64,000 bases of DNA. Source: Halotalea alkalilenta (GTDB lineage Bacteria; Pseudomonadota; Gammaproteobacteria; Pseudomonadales; Halomonadaceae). Positions 39,074 to 48,016 of this stretch are shown in pieces. Both the position numbers and the translations under genes were made by a program. The stretch is from positions 3,720,001 to 3,784,000 of the forward strand of contig NZ_CP015243.1 of NCBI RefSeq assembly GCF_001648175.1, in the 5' to 3' direction. The stretch's first letter is position 1. Every line of letters starts with the position of its first letter. The notes under the pieces were generated by a model, which saw only the letters and a list, made by a program, of their open reading frames with translations, was not told the origin of the DNA and made no database searches.

Positions 39074-40282
39074 TCAATCGTCGCCACTCACCGGGCGGGC
39101 GATGATACGCCAATCCTTGCCTATCGCGCGAATATCGTCGATGACCAGGCGCTGCTGCTCGTCCATCGCGGTCAGCTCTAGATCGAGCAGCGGCCGGGCG
39201 AAGCTGCCCATCAGCGTCGGGGCGACGAAGAGCACCAGTTCATCGACCAGCTGGGCCTTGAACATCGCCCCGGCAAGACTGGCGCCAGTCTCGACCAGCA
39301 CCTCGTTGCACTGTTCGATGCGGGCCAAATGCTCGATCATCGCGACCAGATCGACCCTCGCGACACCGCTGCGCGCGGCGCTCTCTTCCTCTTGCTCGCT
39401 GAGCGGCTGCACCAGCACCTCGGCGCCCACCGCCTCGAGATTGGTGCGCTTGGGGTCATCCGAGCTGCGGGTGAAGATCAGGGTACGCCCCGCCTCCCTC
39501 AACATGCTCGCGGCCAGCGGCATGCGCAGGCGCGAATCGACCACCACGCGCAGCGGCTGGGCGACGATCTGCTCGGGGGCAAGCCCGGACTCTTCTTCAC
39601 GCACGGTCAGCCGGCTGTCGTCCTGGACCAGGCTCTCGACCCCGCTGATCACCGCGCCGGAGCGTGCGCGCAGGCGCTGTACCTCGCGCCGCGCCTGATC
39701 GCCGGTGATCCATTGGGACTCGCCGCTGGCCATCGCCGAGCGACCGTCCAGGCTCATCGCCATTTTCAGCCGTACGTATGGCCGGCCCCTGCTCATCCGC
39801 GAGATGAAGCCGGGGTTGAGCCGCCGCGCTTGCGCCTCGCCGACCCCGATCGTCACCTCGATACCAGCCTCACGGCAGCGCGTGATCCCCCTTCCCGAGA
39901 CCGCGGGATTGGGATCTTCCATCCCCACCACCAAGCGCGCCACGCCGGCCGCGATCAAAGCTTCGGCGCAGGGGCCGGTGCGCCCCTGGTGAGCGCAAGG
40001 CTCGAGGGTGACGTAGGCGGTGGCACCGCGGGCTCGCGAGCCTGCGTCCTCGAGCGCGAGGATCTCCGCGTGGGCTTCTCCCGCGCGGCGATGCCAGCCT
40101 TCGCCGACGATCTCCCCATCACGCACCAGCACGCAGCCGACCCGGGGGTTGGGCGCGGTGGTGTAGAGGCCTAGCTCGGCGAGCTGCAACGCCCGCGCCA
40201 TGAAATGCTCGTCGGGATGACGCAAGCCGGCGCTGCGCATGGCGGCGGCGACGCCATCGATCTGCTGCTCTGCTTTATTCAT
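39074..40282 (-). CDS. ribD: Riboflavin biosynthesis deaminase/reductase RibD
   Basis: Two-domain enzyme of 402 residues. The N-terminal zinc deaminase has HAEILALE and [15 protein letters not shown] (histidine and two cysteines as zinc ligands, glutamate in HAE). The C-terminal NADPH reductase begins [28 protein letters not shown] and includes [23 protein letters not shown]. It performs the two steps after GTP cyclohydrolase. The start overlaps the nrdR stop by four bases. Only 77 bases separate it from ribBA, so the ribE gene found here in many relatives is absent. Confidence 0.95.
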   Translation of the reverse strand: MNKAEQQIDGVAAAMRSAGLRHPDEHFMARALQLAELGLYTTAPNPRVGCVLVRDGEIVGEGWHRRAGEAHAEILALEDAGSRARGATAYVTLEPCAHQGRTGPCAEALIAAGVARLVVGMEDPNPAVSGRGITRCREAGIEVTIGVGEAQARRLNPGFISRMSRGRPYVRLKMAMSLDGRSAMASGESQWITGDQARREVQRLRARSGAVISGVESLVQDDSRLTVREEESGLAPEQIVAQPLRVVVDSRLRMPLAASMLREAGRTLIFTRSSDDPKRTNLEAVGAEVLVQPLSEQEEESAARSGVARVDLVAMIEHLARIEQCNEVLVETGASLAGAMFKAQLVDELVLFVAPTLMGSFARPLLDLELTAMDEQQRLVIDDIRAIGKDWRIIARPVSGDD

Positions 40283-40770
40283 CGCGGTTCGGACTCATCG
40301 CTGCGTGGAGTAGAGGAAGGTTCCCTGGTCAACCGATCGATCTCGGCGCGAAATTCGTCGACGTCCTCGAAACGGCGATAGACAGAAGCGAAGCGAATGT
40401 AGGCGACCTGGTCAAGCAGCTTCAACTCGCGCATCACCTCTTCACCGATCACCCGCGCCACCACTTCGCGTTCGCCGCGCGCGCGCAGGCGCTGGCGAAT
40501 GTGCTCGAGCGACGCTTCGATGCGCTCGACGCTGACCGGGCGCTTCTCGAGCGCGCGCATCATGCCTGCGCGAAGCTTGGTCTGGTCGAAGCTCTCACGC
40601 GTGCCGTCACCCTTGACCACGCGGGGCATGATCAGCTCAGCGGTCTCATAGGTGGTGAAGCGCTCGCCACAGCCCAGACACTGGCGCCGCCGGCGGACCT
40701 GGTCGCCATCGGCGACCAGCCGCGAATCGCTTACCTTGGTCTCGTGCGCGCCGCAAAAGGGACAGTGCAT
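40279..40770 (-). CDS. nrdR: Transcriptional repressor NrdR
   Basis: ATP/dATP-sensing repressor of ribonucleotide reductase genes. The 163-residue product has a zinc ribbon (Cys3, Cys6, Cys31, Cys34 in MHCPFC...QCLGC), [12 protein letters not shown], then an ATP-cone domain ([30 protein letters not shown]...). The C-terminus is a short charged tail. It heads the rib-nus-thi-pgpA block. In some gammaproteobacteria glyA is directly upstream; here glyA lies about 19 kb away with the osmolyte and polysaccharide genes between. No ribonucleotide reductase gene is in the window. Confidence 0.95.
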   Translation of the reverse strand: MHCPFCGAHETKVSDSRLVADGDQVRRRRQCLGCGERFTTYETAELIMPRVVKGDGTRESFDQTKLRAGMMRALEKRPVSVERIEASLEHIRQRLRARGEREVVARVIGEEVMRELKLLDQVAYIRFASVYRRFEDVDEFRAEIDRLTREPSSTPRSDESEPR

Positions 40771-41016
40771 ACTACGCTAATCCATCATCTGCCAGTGGAA
40801 GTCGCCACCGCACGGGAGCCCGAGGGTATCGGGCGCCGCGGCTCGGCTGGCGACATTACCAACAGTAACACGTCATTCGCCGCCACCCCATCACCCTGGA
40901 CCCACACCCACGCACTAGGGAATGAGGCGACGCTTGAGAAACTATTGATTAAGCTTGTCTTCAAATGAAAAACCGCCCTTACCCCTGTCCACACCTTCCT
41001 GAACGAGGACCCTTCG

Positions 41017-41277
41017 ATGGATATCATCTCCTGGATCATTACCGGCGCCGTCATCGGCGCGCTCGCCAACCTGGCCATATCGTCCCGGTTCAGCATCGGC
41101 TATCTCGGCGCGATGGGCGTCGGTGCCCTCGGCGCGGTGATGGCCAGCTTCATCGCCTCGATCTTCGGCATCCTGCCGGAGCTCGAATTCAGCGTCACTG
41201 GCCTGGTGACCTCGGTGATCGGCAGTCTCGTCGCGCAGGTCGCGGTCGTCGCCTATCGCAAGGTCGCCCGGGTGTGA
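41017..41277 (+). CDS. GlsB/YeaQ/YmgE-family small membrane protein
   Basis: An 86-residue, very hydrophobic protein with three predicted membrane segments (about 4-24, 30-50 and 60-82) and glycine-rich helices (GAVIGALANLAISS, GYLGAMGVGALGAVMASFIASIFG). This is the transglycosylase-associated or GlsB family, often stress-induced, of unclear molecular role. GAGGA lies about seven bases before the ATG. It stands alone, divergent from nrdR and followed by a strong terminator. The C-terminus ends with a basic YRKVARV. Confidence 0.75.
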   Translation: MDIISWIITGAVIGALANLAISSRFSIGYLGAMGVGALGAVMASFIASIFGILPELEFSVTGLVTSVIGSLVAQVAVVAYRKVARV

Positions 41278-41323
41278 CCCATTGCCTGTTGCGCGCGGCA
41301 TGGGCCTTGCCAATGAGCTGAAA

Positions 41324-41358
41324 AAACCCGGCCCGCCGAATGGCGGCGGGCCGGGTTT
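41324..41358. terminator. Bidirectional terminator between GlsB-like gene and terC
   Basis: A perfect 15-base stem AAACCCGGCCCGCCG / CGGCGGGCCGGGTTT (41324-41338 with 41344-41358), five-base loop. A-rich on its left and T-ending on its right, it can act in both directions for the two convergent genes. Confidence 0.85.
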
Positions 41359-41385
41359 CAGGTTTGGCTCTGTAACACCAGTCGG

Positions 41386-42378
41386 TCAATCGGTGGTGCT
41401 CTGAGCGCTGCGGCTCTTGAGCAGGCTGGCGATGGTGGTGATCACCAGGATGCTGATGATTACCGTGAGCGAAAGCCAGGTCGGGATGTCCGGGGCCCAG
41501 CCGACGTGCTCGCCGCCGTTGATGAATGGCAGGGTGTTCAAGTGCAGGGCGTGGAACATCAGCTTGACCCCGATGAAGGCGAGGATCAGTGCCAGCCCGA
41601 AGCCAAGGTAGACCAACCGGTCGAGCAGGCCGCCAAGCAGGAAGTAGAGCTGCAGCAGGCCGAGCAGTGCGAACGCGTTGGTGGTGAAGACGATGTAGGG
41701 TTCCTGGGTGAGCCCGTAGATCGCGGGAATCGAGTCGAGCGCGAATAGCAGGTCAGTGACCCCAAGGGCGATGATGACCAACATCATCGGGGTGAATACC
41801 CGCTTGCCGTTGAGTTTCGAGATCAGCTTGTTGCTGTCGAAGTCGTTACGCATCGGCAGGTGCCGCTGGGCATACTTGACCAGCGCATTGGGTTCGTACT
41901 CGCCCCCACCCTCGCTGTGGGAGAAGCTCTCGACGGCCAGCTTGAACGCGGTGTAGAGCAAAAACAGCCCGAAGATGTAGAACACCCAGCTGAACTGGTT
42001 GATCGCCGCGGCGCCGACCGCGATGAAGATGCCGCGCATGATCAACGCCATGACGATACCGATCAGCAGCGCCTTCTGCTGGAATTCACGCGGCACGCCG
42101 AACTTGGCCATGATGATCGCGAAGACGAACAAGTTGTCGACCGAGAGACTCTTCTCAGTGATGAAGCCTGCCAGGTACTCGACACCGTGCTGATGGCCCC
42201 AGACGTACCAGAGCCCCGCGCCGAACAGCAGCGCCAGGGTGACGTAGAAAGTCGACCACAGCGCGGACTCCTTGAAGCTCGGCGCATGGGGCTTACGAAC
42301 GTGGGTAAGAAAATCGAAGACGAAGATGGCGGCGATCGCGGCGATGGTCGCGATCCACACCCAAAGGGGTACATGCAT
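41386..42378 (-). CDS. TerC/Alx-family membrane protein
   Basis: Inner-membrane protein of 330 residues with about nine hydrophobic segments. The family signature is LSVDNLFVFAIIMAKFGVP near 78-97 and the second acidic motif VTDLLFALDSIPAIYGLT; the buried aspartates are thought to bind a metal. Alx-type members take part in manganese export or tolerance. The ATG at 42376-42378 follows GGAGG by seven bases and gives MHVPLWVWIA. The longer in-frame extension would translate the leader riboswitch and is rejected. Its closeness to a probable Mn2+-sensing leader supports a metal role rather than tellurium resistance. Confidence 0.88.
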   Translation of the reverse strand: MHVPLWVWIATIAAIAAIFVFDFLTHVRKPHAPSFKESALWSTFYVTLALLFGAGLWYVWGHQHGVEYLAGFITEKSLSVDNLFVFAIIMAKFGVPREFQQKALLIGIVMALIMRGIFIAVGAAAINQFSWVFYIFGLFLLYTAFKLAVESFSHSEGGGEYEPNALVKYAQRHLPMRNDFDSNKLISKLNGKRVFTPMMLVIIALGVTDLLFALDSIPAIYGLTQEPYIVFTTNAFALLGLLQLYFLLGGLLDRLVYLGFGLALILAFIGVKLMFHALHLNTLPFINGGEHVGWAPDIPTWLSLTVIISILVITTIASLLKSRSAQSTTD

Positions 42379-42439
42379 ATGATTGCCTCCGGCAAACGGG
42401 ATTAGCGCCTCCATCCCGAAAGGGATCGAGCGCGGGTTT

Positions 42440-42565
42440 ACCGGAGGTCTCTTCCACGCGAACGCCCGAAGGCTTGCTCGCGCCGCCGCTCCCGGGGCCA
42501 CTTTGGCCCGTGCTGACGAGAACGGCGCTGGTCGATGCTCGACCGGGGAATACTCCCCTCCTGAC
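42440..42565 (-). ncRNA. Probable yybP-ykoY (Mn2+) riboswitch in the terC leader
   Basis: On the minus strand the leader shows, in order, AGGAGGGGAGTA (about 42562-42551), a small hairpin GGTCGA-GCA-TCGACC, CGTCAGCA (about 42518-42511), a further hairpin GGGCCA...TGGCCC, and GAGACCTCC (42451-42443). AGGAGG can pair with CCTCC to close the element. GGGGAGUA and GAGACC are the two conserved internal loops of the yybP-ykoY class, and alx in E. coli has the same element before a TerC-family gene. A hairpin with a four-base loop (42413-42426) lies between it and the ribosome binding site and could be the expression platform. Called by eye, without a covariance model. Confidence 0.7.
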
Positions 42566-42791
42566 TGCGCGGCAAGTTTGGGCCATGGATAGGGGGAAAA
42601 GCAATCGATTTAAGCCATGGCGCCTGCCACTTTTCTCCACTTAGGTCTTATGCTTAGAGACACCGTACCCCGCGCACTGCATCCAGCCGGCTCCTCGGCC
42701 GGTGGTCTGGAACAAGTGCCGTAGTGGAACTCGAGCATGACCGCCGGGTACGGCTTGCGCGACCACAATGCCAATGATCGAGGACTCTTGG

Positions 42792-44585
42792 ATGGCCCCA
42801 GCAGATGTCGAGGTATCCGCCCATTCCCTTGCCCCTCGGGTTGAGGCTCTTTCCGAACAGGAATTCATCGACCGCGCGCGGGCGGAGCTATACCTGATCT
42901 ACGGTGGGGAGCGAACCGAAGCCATACTCCGGCGCCTGCTCCAGCAGCTCGGCCACTATCGCCAGGAGATCGCCACCCCGTCACGGGCGCTCTGGAGCGA
43001 GGCGACTCAGATCCTGATCTGCTACGGCGACAGCCTGATCGATGGCGAGGGCCACCGGACGCCGCTGCAGGCGCTCGACAACTTCCTCGACGGACAGATG
43101 CGCGACACCTTCAGCGCAGTGCACATCCTGCCCTTCTTCCCGTGGAGCTCGGACGACGGCTTTTCGGTGGTCCACTTCAGGGAGGTCAACTCGGACCTGG
43201 GCGACTGGGGCGACATCCATCGCATCACCAAGCATCACAACCTGATGGCCGACCTGGTGATCAACCACGTCTCGCGCGAGTCGCTGTGGTTCACCGACTT
43301 CCTCGCCGGCACCCAGCCCGGTCGCGACTACTTCATCGAACTGGACCCAGGCACCGACGTTTCGATGGTGACCCGGCCGCGCAACACGCCGCTGCTGGTG
43401 CCCGTCTACACCAGGCGTGGCAAGCGCTATGTCTGGGCGACCTTCTCCGACGACCAGATCGATCTGAACTACGCCAACCCGGACGTACTGCTCGAGATGC
43501 TCGGCGTGCTGCTGCACTACCTTGCCCAGGGCGTTAGGCTGGTGCGACTCGACGCCGTCGCCTTCCTGTGGAAGGAGCTCGGCACCCGCTGCATCCACCT
43601 GCCGCAGACCCACGCGGTGGTGCGCCTGATCCGCGCGATCATCGACCATGTCGCTCCCGGGGCGCTATTGATCACCGAAACCAACGTGCCCCACCTGGAA
43701 AACCTGAGCTACTTCGGCGACCGCAGTGGCGGAGACGGCGCCGAGGCGCACATGGTCTATCAGTTCACCCTGCCGCCGTTGCTGGTCCATACCCTGACTT
43801 CGGGAGACGCCGCGGCGCTCACCGAATGGGCGGCCACCCTGCCGGAACTGCCCAACGACTGCACCTACTTCAACTTCACTGCGAGCCATGACGGCATCGG
43901 CGTGCGCGCCCTCGAAGGACTGCTACCCGATCACGAGATCAAGCAGCTGCTCGACCTGATGCAGCGCTTCGGTGGCTATATCAGCATGAAGACCGACAGC
44001 GACGGGCGCGATTCACCCTACGAGATCAACATCACCTACTTCGATGCGATGAAAGGCACGCGCAAGGGCGAGGACCCCTGGCAGATCCTGCGTTTCCTCT
44101 GCAGCCAGACGATCATGATGGGACTACAGGGCATTCCTGGCGTCTACTTCCACAGCCTCACCGGCACCACCAACGACCACGAGAACGTCTCGCGCACCGG
44201 CAAACTGCGCGCGATCAACCGCAAGCATTGGCGTCGCGAGGAGCTCGACCACCTGATCGGCGCGATGACCCCGACCCGCTTCGTGTTCAAGGCGATGACC
44301 CAATTGCTCAACAAGCGCCGCCGCGAGCCCTGCTTCCATCCCAACGTAGCGCAGCGGGTGATCGATCTCGGCCCCGGGATCTTCGCCTTCCTGCGCGGAC
44401 CGATGGCCGACGGCAGAAGATTGCTGGCGATCCATAGCGTCACCGACCAGCCCATCGAGCTACACCTGCCGCAGGCCTACCTTACCGATCGCTGGGAAGA
44501 TCTACTCGGCCACTTCGACCCGCTGGCCGAAAAGCCCCTACTCAAGCCCTACTACAGCGCCTGGCTGGTCAGCCAGCCACGCTGA
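42792..44585 (+). CDS. GH13_18 sugar phosphorylase, probably glucosylglycerate phosphorylase
   Basis: Cytoplasmic phosphorylase of 597 residues in the sucrose phosphorylase subfamily (GH13_18). Catalytic residues are the nucleophile Asp254 (GVRLVRLDAVAFLWKE), general acid/base Glu296 (LLITETNVPH) and transition-state Asp367 (FTASHDGIGV). VHILPFFPWSSDDGFSV is characteristic of the subfamily. Databases often call such proteins sucrose phosphorylase. The convergent gpgS and nearby gpgP argue instead for cleavage of glucosylglycerate with phosphate to glucose 1-phosphate and glycerate, the activity known for E. coli YcjM and for relatives beside gpgS. GAGGA before ATG 42792 favours that start over the earlier Met codons. 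Confidence 0.85.
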   Translation: MAPADVEVSAHSLAPRVEALSEQEFIDRARAELYLIYGGERTEAILRRLLQQLGHYRQEIATPSRALWSEATQILICYGDSLIDGEGHRTPLQALDNFLDGQMRDTFSAVHILPFFPWSSDDGFSVVHFREVNSDLGDWGDIHRITKHHNLMADLVINHVSRESLWFTDFLAGTQPGRDYFIELDPGTDVSMVTRPRNTPLLVPVYTRRGKRYVWATFSDDQIDLNYANPDVLLEMLGVLLHYLAQGVRLVRLDAVAFLWKELGTRCIHLPQTHAVVRLIRAIIDHVAPGALLITETNVPHLENLSYFGDRSGGDGAEAHMVYQFTLPPLLVHTLTSGDAAALTEWAATLPELPNDCTYFNFTASHDGIGVRALEGLLPDHEIKQLLDLMQRFGGYISMKTDSDGRDSPYEINITYFDAMKGTRKGEDPWQILRFLCSQTIMMGLQGIPGVYFHSLTGTTNDHENVSRTGKLRAINRKHWRREELDHLIGAMTPTRFVFKAMTQLLNKRRREPCFHPNVAQRVIDLGPGIFAFLRGPMADGRRLLAIHSVTDQPIELHLPQAYLTDRWEDLLGHFDPLAEKPLLKPYYSAWLVSQPR

Positions 44586-44595
44586 GCCCTTGACG

Positions 44596-44627
44596 AAAGC
44601 GCCCGCCAAGAACCGGCGGGCGCTTTT
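44596..44627. terminator. Bidirectional terminator between GH13_18 gene and gpgS
   Basis: A 12-base stem AAAGCGCCCGCC / GGCGGGCGCTTT (44596-44607 with 44615-44626) and TTTT on the plus strand, 10 bases after the phosphorylase stop. gpgS ends 18 bases further on the opposite strand. Confidence 0.85.
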
Positions 44628-44644
44628 CGTCGACCAATCGGGCC

Positions 44645-45865
44645 TCAAACCTTGCCTTCGTTGTCCAGCTCCACCGCCTCGTACATCCGTTCGAGCAGGT
44701 CGGGAAAGGCTGACTGGATGCGATTCCAGCTCGGAATGAACGGCTTGTCCCGCGGCGTCTCGAGATAAGCGGCGCCCGCATCCATCACCATCTGGGCGAA
44801 CAGCTCCACCGTGCGCTCTTCGCTGTGCCGGTCGAGTTCGAGCCCGTTCATCGTCGCATCGTGGTAGTAGTTCTCGATCATATCGAGCGCGGTGCGATAG
44901 TAGGTCGCCTTGAGGGTACGAAACGACTCGCTGGAGATCTGCACGCCGAGGGTGGCGAGCTTGCGATAGAGCGCCTTGGCGATATCGAGGCTCATGCGAG
45001 AGAGCCCCAGGGTATGGTCATCCTCGGAGAGCGGCTGATGCTTGTGGTCGTAGTTGTCGGCGATGTCGACCTGGCAAAGCCGCTTGATGCTGTAGTTGCG
45101 ATGCACCTCTGAGAGCACCCCGATCTCGAGCCCCCAGTCGCTCGGAATGCGGATGTTGCTGAGCACGTCGCTGCGCATGGCGAATTCGCCCGAGAGCGGA
45201 TAGCGGTAGCTGGCCAGATAGGTGAGATATTCCGAGGGCCCGTAGATCATCTGCAGCGAGCGCAGCAGCGGGGTGACCAAAAGCCGCCCTACCCGGCCAT
45301 TGAGCCGACCGTCGGCGACCCGGGCGTAGAAACCCTTGCAGAACTCATAGTTGAACTGGGGGTGTGCGACCGGATAGAGCAGCCGCGCCAGCATGTCCCG
45401 GCTGTAGGTGACGATGTCGCAGTCGTGCAGCGCCACCGCCTCGGTGCGATGCGATGCAAGCGAATACCCCGAGCAGAACCAGACGTTGCGCCCCTTGCCG
45501 GGCTCCTCGGGAGACAGTCCCTCCGCCGCCAGCTCATCGTCGAGCGCCTTGAGCCTGGGCCCATCGTTCCAGAGGATGCGATGGCGCTGCGGCAGGCGGG
45601 AAAAGAAGTCGCGTGCATAGAGGAACTGGTCGCGATCGGCGCGATCGAGACCGATGATGATCTCGGTCAGGTAGGGCACCTTGGCCAGTTCGTCGACGAT
45701 GTGGGTCAGTGCGGGGCCTTCGAGCTCAGAGAACAGCGAAGGAAGGATCAATCCCATCGGCCGCCGCCTGGAAAAGCGCTTCAACTCCTCTTCCAGCGCC
45801 TCGACCGGCCGCCCGCCGAGGTTGTGCAAGGTAGTGATCACGCCATCCTGGTGAAAATCGCTCAT
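44645..45865 (-). CDS. gpgS: Glucosyl-3-phosphoglycerate synthase
   Basis: GT-A glycosyltransferase (GT81-like) of 406 residues that transfers glucose from an NDP donor to 3-phosphoglycerate, the first step in making glucosylglycerate, a compatible solute. The N-terminus MSDFHQDGVITTLHNLG is typical. The fold shows PSLFSELEGPALTHIVDEL, EIIIGLDRAD, the metal motif VALHDCDIVTYSR, and GEFAMRSDVLSNIRIPSDWGLEIGVLSEVHRNY with the acceptor-binding loop. AGGAG lies six bases before the ATG. It lies 192 bases after gpgP on the same strand and converges with the phosphorylase, so synthesis and breakdown genes are adjacent. Confidence 0.9.
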   Translation of the reverse strand: MSDFHQDGVITTLHNLGGRPVEALEEELKRFSRRRPMGLILPSLFSELEGPALTHIVDELAKVPYLTEIIIGLDRADRDQFLYARDFFSRLPQRHRILWNDGPRLKALDDELAAEGLSPEEPGKGRNVWFCSGYSLASHRTEAVALHDCDIVTYSRDMLARLLYPVAHPQFNYEFCKGFYARVADGRLNGRVGRLLVTPLLRSLQMIYGPSEYLTYLASYRYPLSGEFAMRSDVLSNIRIPSDWGLEIGVLSEVHRNYSIKRLCQVDIADNYDHKHQPLSEDDHTLGLSRMSLDIAKALYRKLATLGVQISSESFRTLKATYYRTALDMIENYYHDATMNGLELDRHSEERTVELFAQMVMDAGAAYLETPRDKPFIPSWNRIQSAFPDLLERMYEAVELDNEGKV

Positions 45866-46057
45866 ACGCCGCTCCTGTGCTCGTCGCCCTAGCGTAGGGC
45901 GCCGCCTTACGAAGATAGTTCGTTGTCATTGTGTTGCGATGATTGTCTTGCGATGACCGAGCACCACGCGCAGCTTCGATCCACGAGCAGCCAGGGACAA
46001 GAAGTGAGATCGGCCATCGCTGGCGAGGTTCCCGAGCGCAGGCTGGAATTGCCGGGA

Positions 46058-46891
46058 TCACACCGTCCAGTCCTGCCCGAGCCAGTCCTCCCCGAGCCAA
46101 TGGTCCATCCCCTCCCGCCAGCCCTTCGGCCCGCCCTCGTGGGTCAGGTAGACGCGTTCAGGCCGATCGAAACGGGCCTTAAGCGGCGCGCCTTCGGTGC
46201 GAATCAGCACCCCGCGGTCGGCCGCGGCCAGCATCGGCAGGTCATTGGCGCCATCCCCCAGCGCCAGGCTCGCAGTCCGGCCGCCGAAGCGCTGGCGATA
46301 GCGCTCGACCAGCCAAGCCAGCGCACGCCCCTTATCGACCCCCGCCGCCATCACGTGATGAAAGCGCCCACCGCGCGTGAGCACCAGCCCATGCTCGGCC
46401 AGCGCCGCCGCGAAGGCATCGAGCCGGCCCTCATCATCCAGCCAGCGCAGCGGCTCGGAGGCATCCCGACGCGACGCCCGCTCGGCATCCTCGAGCGCAA
46501 GCCCGGTCCATTGTGCGACCTTGGCCGCGTCGACATCGCCGAAACCCTCGAAGCGAAAACCATGCCGTTCGCGCAGCTGCACGAGTGTGGCACGGATCAT
46601 CGACGCCCCTCCCCCCAGCTCGACCACCCCGGACTCTCCCTCGTTTCGCCATTCCGGGGGCAGGTGGATCGCCGCACCGTTCTCGACCACGAACGGCTGC
46701 CCTTCGAGTCCAAGCTCGACCACCAATCGACCGACCTCAGCCGCGGTCTTGCTGGTGTCGATCACTACCGGCACTCCCGCCAGCCGCAGCCGCGTGAGCC
46801 AATCGCCGGCGGGTGACCAATCGTAGCTGTGGTGATCGAGCAGCGAACCATCGAGGTCGGTGAAGACGAGCAGCTGGGATGATGAAGGCAT
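46058..46891 (-). CDS. Glucosyl/mannosyl-3-phosphoglycerate phosphatase (HAD-IIB)
   Basis: HAD phosphatase of 277 residues that would remove phosphate from glucosyl-3-phosphoglycerate made by GpgS. Motif I is VFTDLDGSLLDH (near 9-20), motif II VIDTSKTAAEV, motif III GRFHHVMAAGVDKGRAL with the lysine, and motif IV ALGDGANDLPML. FVVENGAAIHLP is characteristic of the mannosyl-3-phosphoglycerate phosphatase/YedP family, several members of which accept the glucosyl substrate. The ATG at 46889-46891 follows GAGGA. It lies 27 bases after a GT9 gene on the same strand and may be co-transcribed with it. The sugar specificity is inferred from gpgS, not read from residues. Confidence 0.85.
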   Translation of the reverse strand: MPSSSQLLVFTDLDGSLLDHHSYDWSPAGDWLTRLRLAGVPVVIDTSKTAAEVGRLVVELGLEGQPFVVENGAAIHLPPEWRNEGESGVVELGGGASMIRATLVQLRERHGFRFEGFGDVDAAKVAQWTGLALEDAERASRRDASEPLRWLDDEGRLDAFAAALAEHGLVLTRGGRFHHVMAAGVDKGRALAWLVERYRQRFGGRTASLALGDGANDLPMLAAADRGVLIRTEGAPLKARFDRPERVYLTHEGGPKGWREGMDHWLGEDWLGQDWTV

Positions 46892-46918
46892 CGCGGATCC
46901 TCGTTGGCAGAGCATCGC

Positions 46919-48016
46919 TCAGACGTCGGGGCCAAGGCGAACAGCGTCAGGGCCGCCGACGCTGCGCACCGGCGGCAGTGGGCCGATCTCGTCCATCGCT
47001 TGGACCAGGGCTCGTTCACTGAGCTTTTCCACTTCGCCCTCGGTGACTATCGTCGCGCTCATGGTCGACAGCGGAATCCAATGTCCATTGGCTCTACGAT
47101 AGATACCGATCACCGGCCGATCAAAGGCCGAGGCGATGTGCACCACCGACGTATCCGGCGTGACCACCAGCGCTGCCCGCGCGATCAGCGCGGCGCTGTG
47201 GTGGATCGTGCGCGGCAGCGCCGGCAGGGTGACGAACTTAAGGCGCTGCGCCAGCGCGGCGGCCTTGGCTTCGCCGGAGGGGCTGCAAATGACCAGGATG
47301 GGCAGGCCATAGCGCTGCTCCAGGCACTGCGCGACCATCTCCCCTCTTTCCAGCGAGAGCCATTTGTCCGGCGTGCTGCCATCGAGATTGAGCACGATGA
47401 ATTCACCGCGGCCATCGAGCCAAGCGTCGACCTCCTCCTCTACCCCAGGCGGCAGCGGCAGCTCGAACTTTCCCTCAACCTCGGCGATACCGGCATCCTG
47501 CATCAGCGCCGCCCAGCACCACGGCACCGGCAGGTCGCGCTCGAAATACATCTGAACCGCTCGCGCGCTGAAGGGTGCATAGCACTTCATCCTCGAGCCG
47601 CTGAGCTGCAGGTTCATTCTTGCGCGCAGTGCGCCGACGAAGCGGATCGACCCCGAGTTGTCCCGCGAGGTCGCCTCGATGCAAAGATCCACACGCCCGA
47701 GCTCGGCACGCAGTTCGCGGCCGAGGCGGACGATGGCGCGATAGGCGCGCTCGTGGGGAACCGTCACCACCTCGACGCCGTGCAGCGGCTCGAACACCAT
47801 CGCATTGGCGGGAGACGCAACGATGATCAACCGTGCGACCGAGCGCTCGAGCAGCGCACGAATCGCAGGGAAGACCGCCATGCCGTCACCGATCCCCTTG
47901 GGAATGTAGACCACAGCGCTTTCGATCCCATCGAGCGTGAAGGGATCCGGGCGAAAATCGTTTCTCGCCTCCAACAGCATCTTGCCGATGCGACGATCCA
48001 ACCCCTTGAGGCTCAT
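46919..48016 (-). CDS. GT9 glycosyltransferase (heptosyltransferase-like), copy 2
   Basis: A 365-residue GT-B transferase of family 9, whose members add ADP-heptose or related sugars to LPS core. The N-terminal domain has AVVYIPKGIGDGMAVFPAIRALLERS, matching the heptosyltransferase G-D acceptor loop. The C-terminal donor domain has LVVTPDTSVVHIASAFDRPVIGIY, the GT9 signature. It is clearly paralogous to the gene immediately upstream, sharing IPH/VPH-(E/D)-RAYR, the IDLC/VDLC segment, ARMNLQ-SGS-MKCY and WAALM-DAG. Its start overlaps that gene by four bases. The real sugar is unknown. It is likely co-transcribed with the downstream phosphatase gene. Confidence 0.82.
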   Translation of the reverse strand: MSLKGLDRRIGKMLLEARNDFRPDPFTLDGIESAVVYIPKGIGDGMAVFPAIRALLERSVARLIIVASPANAMVFEPLHGVEVVTVPHERAYRAIVRLGRELRAELGRVDLCIEATSRDNSGSIRFVGALRARMNLQLSGSRMKCYAPFSARAVQMYFERDLPVPWCWAALMQDAGIAEVEGKFELPLPPGVEEEVDAWLDGRGEFIVLNLDGSTPDKWLSLERGEMVAQCLEQRYGLPILVICSPSGEAKAAALAQRLKFVTLPALPRTIHHSAALIARAALVVTPDTSVVHIASAFDRPVIGIYRRANGHWIPLSTMSATIVTEGEVEKLSERALVQAMDEIGPLPPVRSVGGPDAVRLGPDV

